The notes: a model not told the origin generated them from the letters alone. Positions 23,730-31,795 are shown, counted from the stretch's first letter. The stretch: 47,298 nucleotides of DNA from Nitrospira sp. ST-bin5 (GCA_002083555.1 MSXN01000017.1:1-47298), one strand, 5' to 3'. Made by a program: numbers and translations.

Positions 23730-25137
23730 GCCATTGGCTCTCGGCCTCTCGTTGTTGCTCGCCTCCTGCGCGGTAGGGCCGGATTATGAACGGCCCAAGA
23801 CGGAGACGGGCGATGCCTTTCGGATGGCGGAAACTTCTGCCGACGCACCGTCGTTGGCCAACCTGCCCTGGTGGGAGCTGTTGAAAGATGAACAGCTGCA
23901 GACGCTGATCAAGATGGCGCTGGCGGAAAATAAAGATCTGCAAAAAGCCGTGGCCACCGTCGAAGAGTTCCAGGCTCGCGCGCTCATTGCCCGGTCCGAT
24001 TTTCTGCCGGGCATCACCGCATCGGGCAATGCGCCGAACCTCGGCCGCAAAACGATCTTTCTGTTTCCCGGCTTTGCCAACCCGTTCAACTATTATCTTC
24101 AAGGTAATCTTTCCTGGGAGCTGGATATCTGGGGTCGGATCCGGCGATCGAATGAGGCGGCTCGTGCGGACTTGCTGTCAAAAGAGGAAAACCGGCGGGC
24201 GGTGGTCCTGCAGCTGGTGAGCGGCGTGGCTGAGAGCTATTTCAATCTGCTGCAGTTCGACGACCAGCTCGATATTGCGAAGCGGACGTTGCATTCCTGG
24301 GAAGAATCGGTCCGTATCGCCCAGGCCCGGCTCAAGCAGGGGATGACGTCCCGGTTGGACACGGATCAATTCGAAGCGGAGCGGGCCAACGCGGCGGCAC
24401 GGGCGGCGGAACTCGAACGGCAGATGGTGCAGGCGGAAAACCAGCTGAGTGTGCTGCTCGGCCGGAAGCCGTTTGCGATTCCTCGCGGCCGTTTGTTGAA
24501 TGACCAGATGGTGCCGCCGGCGGTGCCTGCCGGGCTTCCGTCCGATCTGCTGCAGCGACGGCCGGATCTGCTTGACGCGGAACAGCAACTGGCGGCGGCG
24601 ACCGCCCGCATCGGCGCGGCGAAGGCCGAACGCTTTCCGAAGATCTCTCTGACAGGATTGCTCGGTGCGGCGAGTCCCCAGCTTTCGAAGTTGTTTACCG
24701 ATCCGGCCTCCTTCGGGGTCGGAGGGATGGGGTTTGCGGCGCCGTTATTGAGTGGGCCGGTGCTCGGGTTTCAGCAGGAAGCGATCGAGGCACAGGCGAA
24801 GCAAGCGTTGGCCCAGTATGAGAAGACGGTCCTCACGGCGTTTCGCGAAGTCGAGGATTCCCTGGTCGCGGTGCGTACCACACGGGTACAGAGCGAGGCG
24901 CAGATGCAGCAGGTGGCGGCGTTGCAGTCGGCGCTGAAGCTGGCGGAGCTACGCTACAAAGGTGGTCTGGCCAATTATCTCGATGTGCTGGTGGCCCGAA
25001 GAAATCTGTTCGAGGCCGAGCTGGCCTTGACCGGAACGCGCCGGTTGCACGTCGTGTCGGTCGTGCAATTGTATAAGGCGCTAGGCGGCGGATGGTCGCC
25101 TGAAATGGACCGGAAGGCGGAGCCTCACAAAGGATAA
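23722..25137 (+). CDS. Outer-membrane factor lipoprotein (NodT/TolC family)
   Basis: A 471-residue TolC-type channel with signal MHKPLALGLSLLLASC, lipobox LASC and the family hallmark CAVGPDYERP. LPWWELLKDEQLQTLIKMALAENKDLQKAVATVEEFQAR and the duplicated helical repeats match RND outer-membrane factors. I used the ATG at 23722, which overlaps the RND gene by 8 bases and has GGAGG 12 bases before it; the ATG at 23710 touches that site directly. With the two preceding genes it completes a tripartite pump. Confidence 0.95.
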   Translation: MHKPLALGLSLLLASCAVGPDYERPKTETGDAFRMAETSADAPSLANLPWWELLKDEQLQTLIKMALAENKDLQKAVATVEEFQARALIARSDFLPGITASGNAPNLGRKTIFLFPGFANPFNYYLQGNLSWELDIWGRIRRSNEAARADLLSKEENRRAVVLQLVSGVAESYFNLLQFDDQLDIAKRTLHSWEESVRIAQARLKQGMTSRLDTDQFEAERANAAARAAELERQMVQAENQLSVLLGRKPFAIPRGRLLNDQMVPPAVPAGLPSDLLQRRPDLLDAEQQLAAATARIGAAKAERFPKISLTGLLGAASPQLSKLFTDPASFGVGGMGFAAPLLSGPVLGFQQEAIEAQAKQALAQYEKTVLTAFREVEDSLVAVRTTRVQSEAQMQQVAALQSALKLAELRYKGGLANYLDVLVARRNLFEAELALTGTRRLHVVSVVQLYKALGGGWSPEMDRKAEPHKG

Positions 25138-25141
25138 TTAG

Positions 25142-25747
25142 ATGGATAAACCGGTTGAGACGCGGCTTCCTCTCCATGACCTGCTGAAACGGCGATGGAG
25201 CCCGCGCGCATTTTCTGAACAGGCGGTGGGGCGGGATCAGCTTCACGTGCTTCTTGAAGCGGCCCGCTGGGCGCCGTCATCCAGCAATGAACAGCCCTGG
25301 CGATTCATCGTGGCGACCAAAGAGGAGGTGGCGGACTATGATCGGCTTCTGGCCTGTCTGATGGAAGGCAATCGTAAGTGGGCCTGTCGCGCTCCCGTGC
25401 TGATGCTGTCCGTGGCGCGGATGGTTTTTGAAGAGGATGGACGCCCCAATCGCCATGCTTTCCACGATGTCGGGCTGGCGTCGGAGAATCTCCTGTTGCA
25501 AGCGACGGCGCTCGGGCTCGTCGCGCATCCCATGGCGGGTTTCGACGTTGAGCGGGCGCGGGCCGAACTCAAGATTCCGTCCGGCTACGAGCCGGTCGCC
25601 ATGATTGCGGTGGGCTACCCCGGCGAGCTGAGCGTCTTGCCAGAGTATCTGCAACAGCGGGAGTTGAAGCCGAGAGAACGGAAGCCGACGGCTGAGATTA
25701 TCTTTTCAGGACAGTGGGGCCGTTCCTTTCCATCCCTGCCGGTGTAA
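25142..25747 (+). CDS. Nitroreductase family protein
   Basis: The 201-residue protein has the FMN-binding start RRWSPRAFSEQAVGRDQLHVLLEAARWAPSSSNEQPWRFIV, the flavin-phosphate arginine and serine-rich loop of the NfsB/BluB fold, and VGLASENLLLQATALGL and PSGYEPVAMIAVGYPG at the end. Members reduce nitro groups, quinones or enones with NAD(P)H. It starts 4 bases after the outer-membrane-factor gene, and its stop is 12 bases before the SDR gene. Fusion of reduction and efflux in one transcript suggests the pump acts on a nitro- or quinone-like compound; that is an inference. Confidence 0.92.
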   Translation: MDKPVETRLPLHDLLKRRWSPRAFSEQAVGRDQLHVLLEAARWAPSSSNEQPWRFIVATKEEVADYDRLLACLMEGNRKWACRAPVLMLSVARMVFEEDGRPNRHAFHDVGLASENLLLQATALGLVAHPMAGFDVERARAELKIPSGYEPVAMIAVGYPGELSVLPEYLQQRELKPRERKPTAEIIFSGQWGRSFPSLPV

Positions 25748-25759
25748 GAGAACCAGTCG

Positions 25760-26491
25760 ATGACTTCCCTGAATGGAAAAGTGGCGATCGTCACCGGCGC
25801 ATCGAGCGGGATCGGTCGGGCCATCGCAGAGCGGCTTGCGGCGGACGGGGCGCTCGTCGTGGTGAACTATCTCCGGAGCGAGAGCAAGGCTTGTGCGGTA
25901 GTCGCGGGCATTCAGGGCAAAGGCGGGAAAGCGGTCGCGATGCAAGCCGACATAAGTATCGTGGCGGATGCCAGGCGGTTGATCGTGGACACGGCGGCCC
26001 AGTTTGGTCGGCTGGATGTCCTCGTCAACAATGCCGGGAAGTTCGTGCCGAAACCACTGCTCGACACAACCGAAGCGGACTTCGATGCGCAGATGGCCTT
26101 GCATGCGAAGGGCCCTTACTTTGCGATGCAGGAAGCGGCGAAGGTGATGCGGGATCGGGGGCGTATCGTGAATATTTCCAGTGCAGGGACGAAGCTGCAC
26201 TACTACGGGGCGACGGCCTATCTCGGAAGCCGGGGCGCGCTCGAACAGTTCACGCAGGGAATCGCGCAGGAGCTGGCCCCGCGCGGGATCACGGTGAATA
26301 CGGTGGCGCCTGGTTTCACGGACACGGGGATCTTGACCGAACCCTATCGGCAGATGGGGATACAGCTATCGCCGTTCAAGCGATTAGGCACGCCTGAGGA
26401 TATTGCCGAGGTCGTCGCGTTTCTCGTCAGTGAGCAGGCCCGATGGATAACCGGACAGACGATTCAAGCCGGCGGCGGCATTGTGATGTAA
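25760..26491 (+). CDS. Short-chain dehydrogenase/reductase with altered catalytic residues
   Basis: A classical SDR (243 residues) with TGASSGIG (12-19), NNAG (90-93), Ser141 and Tyr154. The usual lysine four residues after the tyrosine is arginine (YLGSR, Arg158, codon CGG at 26231-26233), and the position of the usual catalytic asparagine is histidine (LHAKGPYF, His115). Activity may therefore be reduced or changed. The last residues (TGQTIQAGGGIVM) are normal. It is the last gene before a strong terminator at 26493 and belongs to the same transcript as the pump and nitroreductase genes. Confidence 0.92.
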   Translation: MTSLNGKVAIVTGASSGIGRAIAERLAADGALVVVNYLRSESKACAVVAGIQGKGGKAVAMQADISIVADARRLIVDTAAQFGRLDVLVNNAGKFVPKPLLDTTEADFDAQMALHAKGPYFAMQEAAKVMRDRGRIVNISSAGTKLHYYGATAYLGSRGALEQFTQGIAQELAPRGITVNTVAPGFTDTGILTEPYRQMGIQLSPFKRLGTPEDIAEVVAFLVSEQARWITGQTIQAGGGIVM

Positions 26492-26492
26492 T

Positions 26493-26530
26493 GGGGACAG
26501 CCACCCTTCCGGTTGGTGGCTGTCCCCTTT
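26493..26530 (+). terminator. Rho-independent terminator after the efflux operon
   Basis: GGGGACAGCCACC (26493-26505) and GGTGGCTGTCCCC (26515-26527) are perfect reverse complements of 13 bases with a 9-base loop, followed by TTT. It begins 2 bases after the SDR stop codon and closes the 17933-26491 gene string. Confidence 0.85.
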
Positions 26531-26549
26531 GTGGTCTAGGAGGTGAATC

Positions 26550-27500
26550 ATGGCCGATAAGAAAATCATCGCAGTGGTTGGTGCGACTGGTGCACAGGGT
26601 GGCGGGTTGGTGAGAGCGATCATGAAGGATCCGGGCAGCGGATTCGTGGCTCGTGCCATCACGCGCGATGTGAATTCGGATAAGGCCAAGGCCTTGGCGA
26701 AGCTCGGGGCTGACGTGGTGGCGGCGAATCTCGACGATGCGGACAGCCTGGCACGCGCCTTTGCCGGCGCCTATGGCGTGTTTTGCCTGACGAATTTCTG
26801 GGAGCACTTCTCGCCGGAAAAAGAGTATGCCCAGGTCAAGGCGCAGGCGACGGCAGCCAAGAAGGCGGGCGTGCAACATGCCGTCTGGTCGACACTGGAG
26901 GATACACGCAAGTGGGTGCCGCTGACGGACAACCGGATGCCCACGCTGATGGGCAAGTATAAGGTCCCGCATTTCGATGCGAAGGGGGAAGCCGATCAGG
27001 AGTTTACGAAGCTCGGCGTGCCGACCACGTTTCTCCTCACGTCGTTCTACTGGGACAATATGATTTCGTTCGGGATGGGTCCTAAGAAGGGACCGGATGG
27101 CACGCTGGCCTTTACGCTTCCAATGGGCGATAAAAAGTTGCCCGGGATCGCTGCAGAAGACATCGGCAAGTGTGCATTCGGGATATTCAAGAAAGGCCAT
27201 GAATATATCGGGAGGACCGTGGCCATCGCCGGCGAACACCTGACCGGTGGCGAGATGGCGGCCGCTATGACCAAAGCCTTCGGCCAGCCGGTGCGGTACA
27301 ACGCGGTGACCCCTGAGCAGTATCGGGCGTTCGGGTTCCCCGGTGCCGATGATCTCGGCAACATGTTTCAGTTCAAGCACGATTTTAACGAGGCGTTTTG
27401 TGAACCACGGAACCCCGCCGTGGCGCGGAGTCTGAATCCCGCGCTGCTGACGTTTGAGGAGTGGCTCGCACACAACAAGAACCGCATTCCCCTGACCTAA
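26550..27500 (+). CDS. NmrA/HSCARG-like NAD(P)-binding protein
   Basis: The 316-residue protein has the atypical-SDR loop VVGATGAQGGGLVRAIM and ARAITRDVNSDKA, then GVQHAVWSTLEDTRKW and DNRMPTLMGKYKVPHFDAKGEADQEF, typical of the NmrA/HSCARG branch. These act as NADPH-redox sensors or reductases. It starts 20 bases after the terminator stem with AGGAGGTGAATC before the ATG. It probably has its own promoter, or read-through past the terminator. It is a second NmrA-type protein in this window; the first is at 7722. Confidence 0.85.
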   Translation: MADKKIIAVVGATGAQGGGLVRAIMKDPGSGFVARAITRDVNSDKAKALAKLGADVVAANLDDADSLARAFAGAYGVFCLTNFWEHFSPEKEYAQVKAQATAAKKAGVQHAVWSTLEDTRKWVPLTDNRMPTLMGKYKVPHFDAKGEADQEFTKLGVPTTFLLTSFYWDNMISFGMGPKKGPDGTLAFTLPMGDKKLPGIAAEDIGKCAFGIFKKGHEYIGRTVAIAGEHLTGGEMAAAMTKAFGQPVRYNAVTPEQYRAFGFPGADDLGNMFQFKHDFNEAFCEPRNPAVARSLNPALLTFEEWLAHNKNRIPLT

Positions 27501-27524
27501 CGACAATCTGACAAAGGAGTGAGC

Positions 27525-27911
27525 ATGGCACGGCAGAATGTTTCCACCGGCGGTCCCTGGGAAGCCACGATCGGGTATTCACGCGCCGTGCGTGTCGGTG
27601 CCCATGTGCAGGTGTCGGGAACGACGGCCATGACGCCCGGGGGCCTGGTGGGCAAGGGCGATCCCTATGCGCAGACGATTCAGACGTTCAAGACCATCGA
27701 GGCGGCGTTGCGCCAAGCCGGGGTGTCGCTAGGTGATGTGGTCCGGACCAGAATTTATATGGCTAATATCGATCAATGGCAGGAAGTCGGCCGGGCGCAT
27801 GGAGAAGTCTTCGGGAATATCAGGCCCGCGACGACGATGGTGGAAGTGAAACGGTTGATCGATCCGGATATGTTGGTCGAGATCGAGGCGGATGCGATCG
27901 CGCCGCACTAG
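27525..27911 (+). CDS. RidA/YjgF/UK114 family protein
   Basis: Members hydrolyse reactive enamine/imine intermediates or act in related deamination steps. The 128-residue protein has GPWEATIGYSRAVRVGAHVQVSGTTA, the conserved arginine in VRTRIYMANIDQW, and VEVKRLIDPDMLVEIEADA. I used the ATG at 27525 with AAGGAG 5 bases before it. The stop codon TAG at 27909-27911 is directly joined to the first palindromic repeat. The Arg in the RTRIY segment matches the ligand-binding arginine of active RidA proteins. Confidence 0.93.
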   Translation: MARQNVSTGGPWEATIGYSRAVRVGAHVQVSGTTAMTPGGLVGKGDPYAQTIQTFKTIEAALRQAGVSLGDVVRTRIYMANIDQWQEVGRAHGEVFGNIRPATTMVEVKRLIDPDMLVEIEADAIAPH

Positions 27912-28080
27912 CAGGATGCTGAAACAGGCCGCCAGCGGCGTTCTCGCATCGCTCAGAGGCTCAACGTACAGCAGTGAGTACGTCTCGCTTCTTCGCTCGC
28001 TGCGGCCTTGCCCGCGGAACGGCGCGTCACGGCGCGCCGGGGTTGGGCGGGTGAGAACCGTGGCCTGTTTGAGCATCCTG
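27912..28080. repeat. Palindromic repeat element, copy 1
   Basis: The ends CAGGATGCTGAAACAGGCC (27912-27930) and GGCCTGTTTGAGCATCCTG (28062-28080) are inverted repeats of 19 bases with one mismatch. Inside lies a GCGTTCTCGCATCG...CTCGCTGCGGCCTTG core that recurs in copy 2. An inner GTAC...GTAC palindrome is present. It begins immediately after the RidA stop codon. This looks like a REP/MITE-type element able to form a large hairpin. Confidence 0.85.
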
Positions 28081-28114
28081 TAGCACTGTCTACGAGGCAG
28101 GTGCTTGGTCTAGG

Positions 28115-28750
28115 ATGAAATATTCTCCGCAAACTCGACACTTGGCCAGGGTGGATCCGGTGATGCGCCGGTTGATTCGCGAGCTGGGGCCGTTTGCTCT
28201 GATTCCGAGAGTACGGCGTACTCCCTTTGAGTCCCTGGCCCGGGCGATTGCATTTCAGCAGCTTCATGAAAAGGCGGCCGAAAGCATTCTGAAACGCTTC
28301 ATCGCACTTTTTCCTGGCCGCCGGTTTCCCCGCCCCGCCGAACTGCTTACGGCCCATGTCGATGCTATTCGCGGCGCAGGGTTTTCGGGTGCGAAGGTTC
28401 TGGCACTGCGCGACCTGGCCGCTAAAACGCTTGATGGGACCGTGCCGACCGGCCGTGCGATCACGCTGCTCGACGATGAGGCGATTGTTGAACGGCTCGT
28501 CGAGGTGCGAGGGATTGGCCGCTGGACGGTCGAGATGCTGCTGATCTTCCAGCTGGGTCGGCCGGATGTTTTGCCGGTGGATGACTTCGGTGTGCGCAAC
28601 GGGTTTCGCATCGCCTATCGCCGCTGCACGATGCCGACGCCGAATGAGGTGTTGCGGTATGGCGAGCGATGGAGGCCGTATCGCACAGCGGCGGCCTGGT
28701 ATTTGTGGCGCGCTGCCGATCGGACGAAACAGGAGACGACGGTACTGTGA
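28115..28750 (+). CDS. DNA-3-methyladenine glycosylase II-like (AlkA/HhH-GPD)
   Basis: The enzyme removes alkylated bases from DNA. The 211-residue protein has the HhH-GPD core: FESLARAIAFQQLHEKAA near the start, the hairpin LVEVRGIGRWTVEMLLIFQLGRPDVLP, and the catalytic aspartate in PVDDFGVRNG (Asp157, matching AlkA Asp238). It lacks the N-terminal extra domain of E. coli AlkA, so it is a short form. It starts 35 bases after repeat copy 1 and 10 bases before the next gene. Confidence 0.92.
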   Translation: MKYSPQTRHLARVDPVMRRLIRELGPFALIPRVRRTPFESLARAIAFQQLHEKAAESILKRFIALFPGRRFPRPAELLTAHVDAIRGAGFSGAKVLALRDLAAKTLDGTVPTGRAITLLDDEAIVERLVEVRGIGRWTVEMLLIFQLGRPDVLPVDDFGVRNGFRIAYRRCTMPTPNEVLRYGERWRPYRTAAAWYLWRAADRTKQETTVL

Positions 28751-28759
28751 AGGGACCTC

Positions 28760-30397
28760 ATGAAATTGACCGGTATCTACGAGTGGGTTGACCGCAACAT
28801 TCTTTCCCTGGGTCGTGAGATGCGGCTGTCCTATCTGCCGCCGCTCATGGTCTATATGGCGTACGGGATCTCCGGTCTAACGGGGATCGTCGGCACGTTC
28901 TTTGTCAAAGACTACTTAGGGTTGTCGGCGTCGTTTCTCGCTGCACTCGGATTCTGGACCGGTATTCCCTGGGCGCTCAAGATGCCCATCGGGCACACGG
29001 TGGATCTCTTGTGGCGCTGGAAGAGCTGGCTCGTCGGTCTCGGGGCTGGTTTGCTGGCTGTCAGCCTCGGCATCATGGCCGCGCTGATCGGCAATCGCGA
29101 GGCGATGACGGCGATGCTCCCGGCGGAAGTCTGGTTTGTGATCAGTGCGCTTCTTTCGCCCATCGGATATGTCATCCAGGATGCAGTTGCCGACGCGATG
29201 ACGGTCGAGGCGGTGCCGCGCGTCGATGAGAAGGGCCGGCCGTTTGACGAGCCGACGCGCAAGCTGATGCATACGACGATGCAGACGCTCGGGCGCGTGG
29301 CGATCGTAGGCGGCGGCATTCTGGTGGCGATGATCAACGTCTATGTATTCAGCGGCACCGAGGGGTTGCCGCAGGCGGAGCTGGTTCGGCTGTACAAGCA
29401 AGTGTATCTGATGGCGTTGGCGATTCCCTTCGTGTCTGTGTTCGGCGTGGGCGTCGCCTGGATGTTGCAGCGACGGCATATGGCCGCGCTGATTCAGCAG
29501 GGCTTCTCGCCCGCGCAGGCCAAAGAGATGGTGAATGTCCGGGGTGACGGCAGTGAGGCGACCAGACCCAATTGGTGGATTCTCGGGGGGAGCCTGGTCT
29601 TCGCGCTCTTTACCGTCACGGTGGGATTGGGCGGATTCTCCTACAGTGAAGAAATTGTGTTTGCCGGTTCCCTGGCCATCGTGCTGTTCTTGATGGCGCG
29701 GCTGGTGCGCGAGCTGGAGCCGGACAAGCGCTTAACGCTGGTGGGGACGGCGGTGGTTGTCTTCATCTTCCGCGCGATTCCGGGGACCGGTCCCGGCGCG
29801 ACCTGGTGGATGATCGACAATTTGAAATTCGATCAGCAGTTTCTGTCGATTCTCTCGCTGATCGGGAGCACGTTGACGCTGGCCGGCATGTTTATCTTTC
29901 GGCGGTTCATGGCCGAGCGGTCCATCGCCTACGTGGTGGGTTTTCTGACGGTGATTGGGACAGTCCTGACGTTGCCGGTGGTGAGTATGTATTACGGTTT
30001 GCACGAATGGACCGCACGGATGACGGGCGGGTTTGTCGATGCGCGGTTTATCGCCTTGATCGATACGGCGTTGGAATCGCCGCTCGGCCAGATTTCCATG
30101 ATTCCGATGCTGGCCTGGATTGCTAACTCAGCGCCGGCGAACTTGAAAGCGACCTTCTTTGCCGTGATGGCGTCGTTCACGAACCTGGCGTTGTCGTTGA
30201 GCCAGCTCGGGACCAAGTACTTGAACGATGCCTATGTGGTGACGCGAGAGGTGAAGGATGTCGCCACTGGAGCGATCCAAATACCCGCCGACTATAGCCA
30301 CCTCGGCTCACTGCTCATTGCGCAATTACTCCTAGGCCTGGCCCTCCCCTTGGCCGCGATTGTCTTTGCCAGGGTGACGCGATTCAAGAGCGCGTAG
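28760..30397 (+). CDS. MFS-type transporter, folate-biopterin transporter (BT1)-like
   Basis: A 545-residue membrane protein with about 12-14 helices. MVYMAYGISGLTGIVGTFFVKDYLGLSASFLAALGFWTGIPWALKMPIGHTVDLLWRWKSWLVGLGAGLLAV resembles the start of the BT1/FBT branch of MFS, including a PIGHTVD-type loop between helices 2 and 3. The middle loop holds an aspartate/glutamate-rich DEKGRPFDEPTRK segment. Substrate unknown; folate or pterin is a family guess only, although a pterin dehydratase gene is present at 38947. The stop codon (TAG, 30395-30397) joins directly to repeat copy 2. Confidence 0.8.
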   Translation: MKLTGIYEWVDRNILSLGREMRLSYLPPLMVYMAYGISGLTGIVGTFFVKDYLGLSASFLAALGFWTGIPWALKMPIGHTVDLLWRWKSWLVGLGAGLLAVSLGIMAALIGNREAMTAMLPAEVWFVISALLSPIGYVIQDAVADAMTVEAVPRVDEKGRPFDEPTRKLMHTTMQTLGRVAIVGGGILVAMINVYVFSGTEGLPQAELVRLYKQVYLMALAIPFVSVFGVGVAWMLQRRHMAALIQQGFSPAQAKEMVNVRGDGSEATRPNWWILGGSLVFALFTVTVGLGGFSYSEEIVFAGSLAIVLFLMARLVRELEPDKRLTLVGTAVVVFIFRAIPGTGPGATWWMIDNLKFDQQFLSILSLIGSTLTLAGMFIFRRFMAERSIAYVVGFLTVIGTVLTLPVVSMYYGLHEWTARMTGGFVDARFIALIDTALESPLGQISMIPMLAWIANSAPANLKATFFAVMASFTNLALSLSQLGTKYLNDAYVVTREVKDVATGAIQIPADYSHLGSLLIAQLLLGLALPLAAIVFARVTRFKSA

Positions 30398-30521
30398 CAG
30401 GATGTTGAAAATCGCCGCCGACTGCGTTCTCGCATCGTTCAGATCCTCAACGTACCCCAGAGGGTACGCCTCCGGTCTTCACTCGCTGCGGCCTTGTCGA
30501 ACGACGTTTTTGAACATCCTG
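30398..30521. repeat. Palindromic repeat element, copy 2
   Basis: Ends CAGGATGTTGAAAA (30398-30411) and TTTTGAACATCCTG (30508-30521) are inverted repeats. The inside shares GCGTTCTCGCATCG, CTCAACGTAC and CTCGCTGCGGCCTTG with copy 1. It begins at the base after the transporter stop codon, as copy 1 does after RidA. Length 124 against 169 in copy 1, the difference lying near the right end. Confidence 0.85.
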
Positions 30522-30543
30522 CGTTCCTGGAATACGGAGGCGA

Positions 30544-31215
30544 CTATGTGTGGGCGCGGACGAAGCTGAAGAGGCGTCCGGGGAAGAACGGCGTGTTTCT
30601 CTCCGGTAGGCGGAGACGCGACTCGGTGCGTGCGTAGCCTTGAGCAGCCATAAGGCTGCTGAATTGGCTGCACTGGCTGCGGCCTGGATCGACCAGGAGC
30701 ACTTGGCAGGCCGGGTTGGCATGGGCTGCGAGGAAGCCGGCGAGTAAGGCGGGATGGTCCTGCTCGTAGAGCAGGTCGCTGCCGATAATCAGATCGAATC
30801 GCCCGCAATCAAGAGGTGGCTCCATCCACGCCGCTTTGAAAAAAGGAATCGGCGCGAGTGCATTCAGGTCGGTGTTGTGCCGTAAGAATTCTTCCGCCAG
30901 CGGATGATAGTCGGTTGCGGTGATATTGGCGCCGCGTTGTTGCAGAACGAGACTCGGAAGACCGATGCCGCATCCGACTTCCAGGATACGCTTGCCTTCG
31001 ACGGGGAACCGGCTCATCTCTTCTGCCAGCGCTAGCCCGGCTGGCCACACTGTGCCGAAGTTTGGCCAGGAGGTTGCGGAAATGCCAGCCCGTTCCGCCG
31101 ATCCGTCAGGATCTGAGAACTGCCGCTGATCCAGCAGGGTCCGAATTTGAAAGGTGGCTGTTCCCACGTGGTAGTCGGTGGTCTTGACGTCGTAACCTGG
31201 CGAGTGTGTTTCCAT
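30544..31215 (-). CDS. Class I SAM-dependent methyltransferase (METTL21/lysine methyltransferase-like)
   Basis: Motif I is KRILEVGCGIGLPSLVLQQRGANITATDYHPLAEEFLRHN, followed by the motif FDLIIGSDLLYEQDHPALLAGFL, which resembles the D/N-x-x-Y motif region of the METTL21-like protein-lysine methyltransferases; related to nicotinamide N-methyltransferase-like bacterial enzymes. I used the ATG at 31215 (METHSPGYDV) because alignable sequence begins near GYDVKT; an in-frame ATG at 31287 has a better ribosome site (AGGA 9 bases before) and would add 24 residues. Substrate unknown. It is antisense to its neighbours, between repeat copy 2 and ssrA. Confidence 0.8.
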   Translation of the reverse strand: METHSPGYDVKTTDYHVGTATFQIRTLLDQRQFSDPDGSAERAGISATSWPNFGTVWPAGLALAEEMSRFPVEGKRILEVGCGIGLPSLVLQQRGANITATDYHPLAEEFLRHNTDLNALAPIPFFKAAWMEPPLDCGRFDLIIGSDLLYEQDHPALLAGFLAAHANPACQVLLVDPGRSQCSQFSSLMAAQGYARTESRLRLPERNTPFFPGRLFSFVRAHT

Positions 31216-31345
31216 TCGCTTGTCAGCATAAACCCTTCTGCATCGCGGAGCTATGGTAATCATCGTCGAGAGGAGAGCCGGAGTCATTTCACGTGGTCCT
31301 AGTATCCCCTTGACCTGTGCGGTATGATGAGTACCTATAAGCAGC

Positions 31346-31418
31346 GTCGTTCGTGAAGTGTGAAGTGTATCTCGCAAGACGGAAAGATTCTTTTCTCTTC
31401 ACACGCTTCACGAATGAC
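31346..31418. repeat. Inverted repeat upstream of ssrA built of CTTCACG units
   Basis: The left arm 31346-31365 (GTCGTTCGTGAAG...) and the right arm 31397-31418 (CTTCACACG...) are near-perfect inverted repeats of about 20 bases with a 31-base loop, built of repeated GTGAAG/CTTCAC units. A third CTTCACGA unit lies at 31427-31434. No T-run follows, so it does not look like a terminator. Confidence 0.65.
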
Positions 31419-31445
31419 GAGTGACGCTTCACGATCTTCAAGAAA

Positions 31446-31795
31446 GGGGGCGACCGGTTTCGACGGGGATACTAAAGTCAGCGGTGCATGTCGAGCTCTC
31501 GGGGTCTCGTAAATCCTCCGGGAAAATGTAACTGCCAATCAAGAACTGGCACTCGCAGCTTAATTAACTGCGACGTTCCTCCACCTGAGGCCCGCGGGGG
31601 TGGTCGGAGCGCGATACAGCGGGCTGGTCCAACGCTGGTGCTCAGCGGCTGAGGACGAGACAATACTGGGCTAGTGGCCAGTCTAAGCCAGCCGGTGGGC
31701 GTGGGTGGCTGCGAAACTAAAACGATCGGCTAAACATGTAGATCCGTTGTGCTGAAGGTCTTCGGACAGGGGTTCAACTCCCCTCGCCTCCACCA
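31446..31795 (+). ncRNA. ssrA: Transfer-messenger RNA (tmRNA)
   Basis: tmRNA rescues stalled ribosomes. The 5' end GGGGGCG (31446-31452) pairs with CGCCTCC before the ACCA of the 3' end, and GGTTTCGACGGGGAT is the standard tRNA-like 5' region. GGGGTTCAACTCCCCT is the T-arm and CCA is encoded at 31793-31795. The tag reading frame runs from GCC at 31534 to TAA at 31561-31563, giving ANQELALAA (nine codons; with the charged alanine ten residues). The TAACT before the resume codon matches the usual region. Its partner smpB lies at 6563. Total length 350 bases, within the normal range. Permuted (two-piece) form is excluded by the single continuous molecule. Confidence 0.97.

Noticed and set aside
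31335..31538. Minus-strand frames over the tmRNA
   Set aside because: They lie within or just before a secure RNA gene and have no protein-like features.
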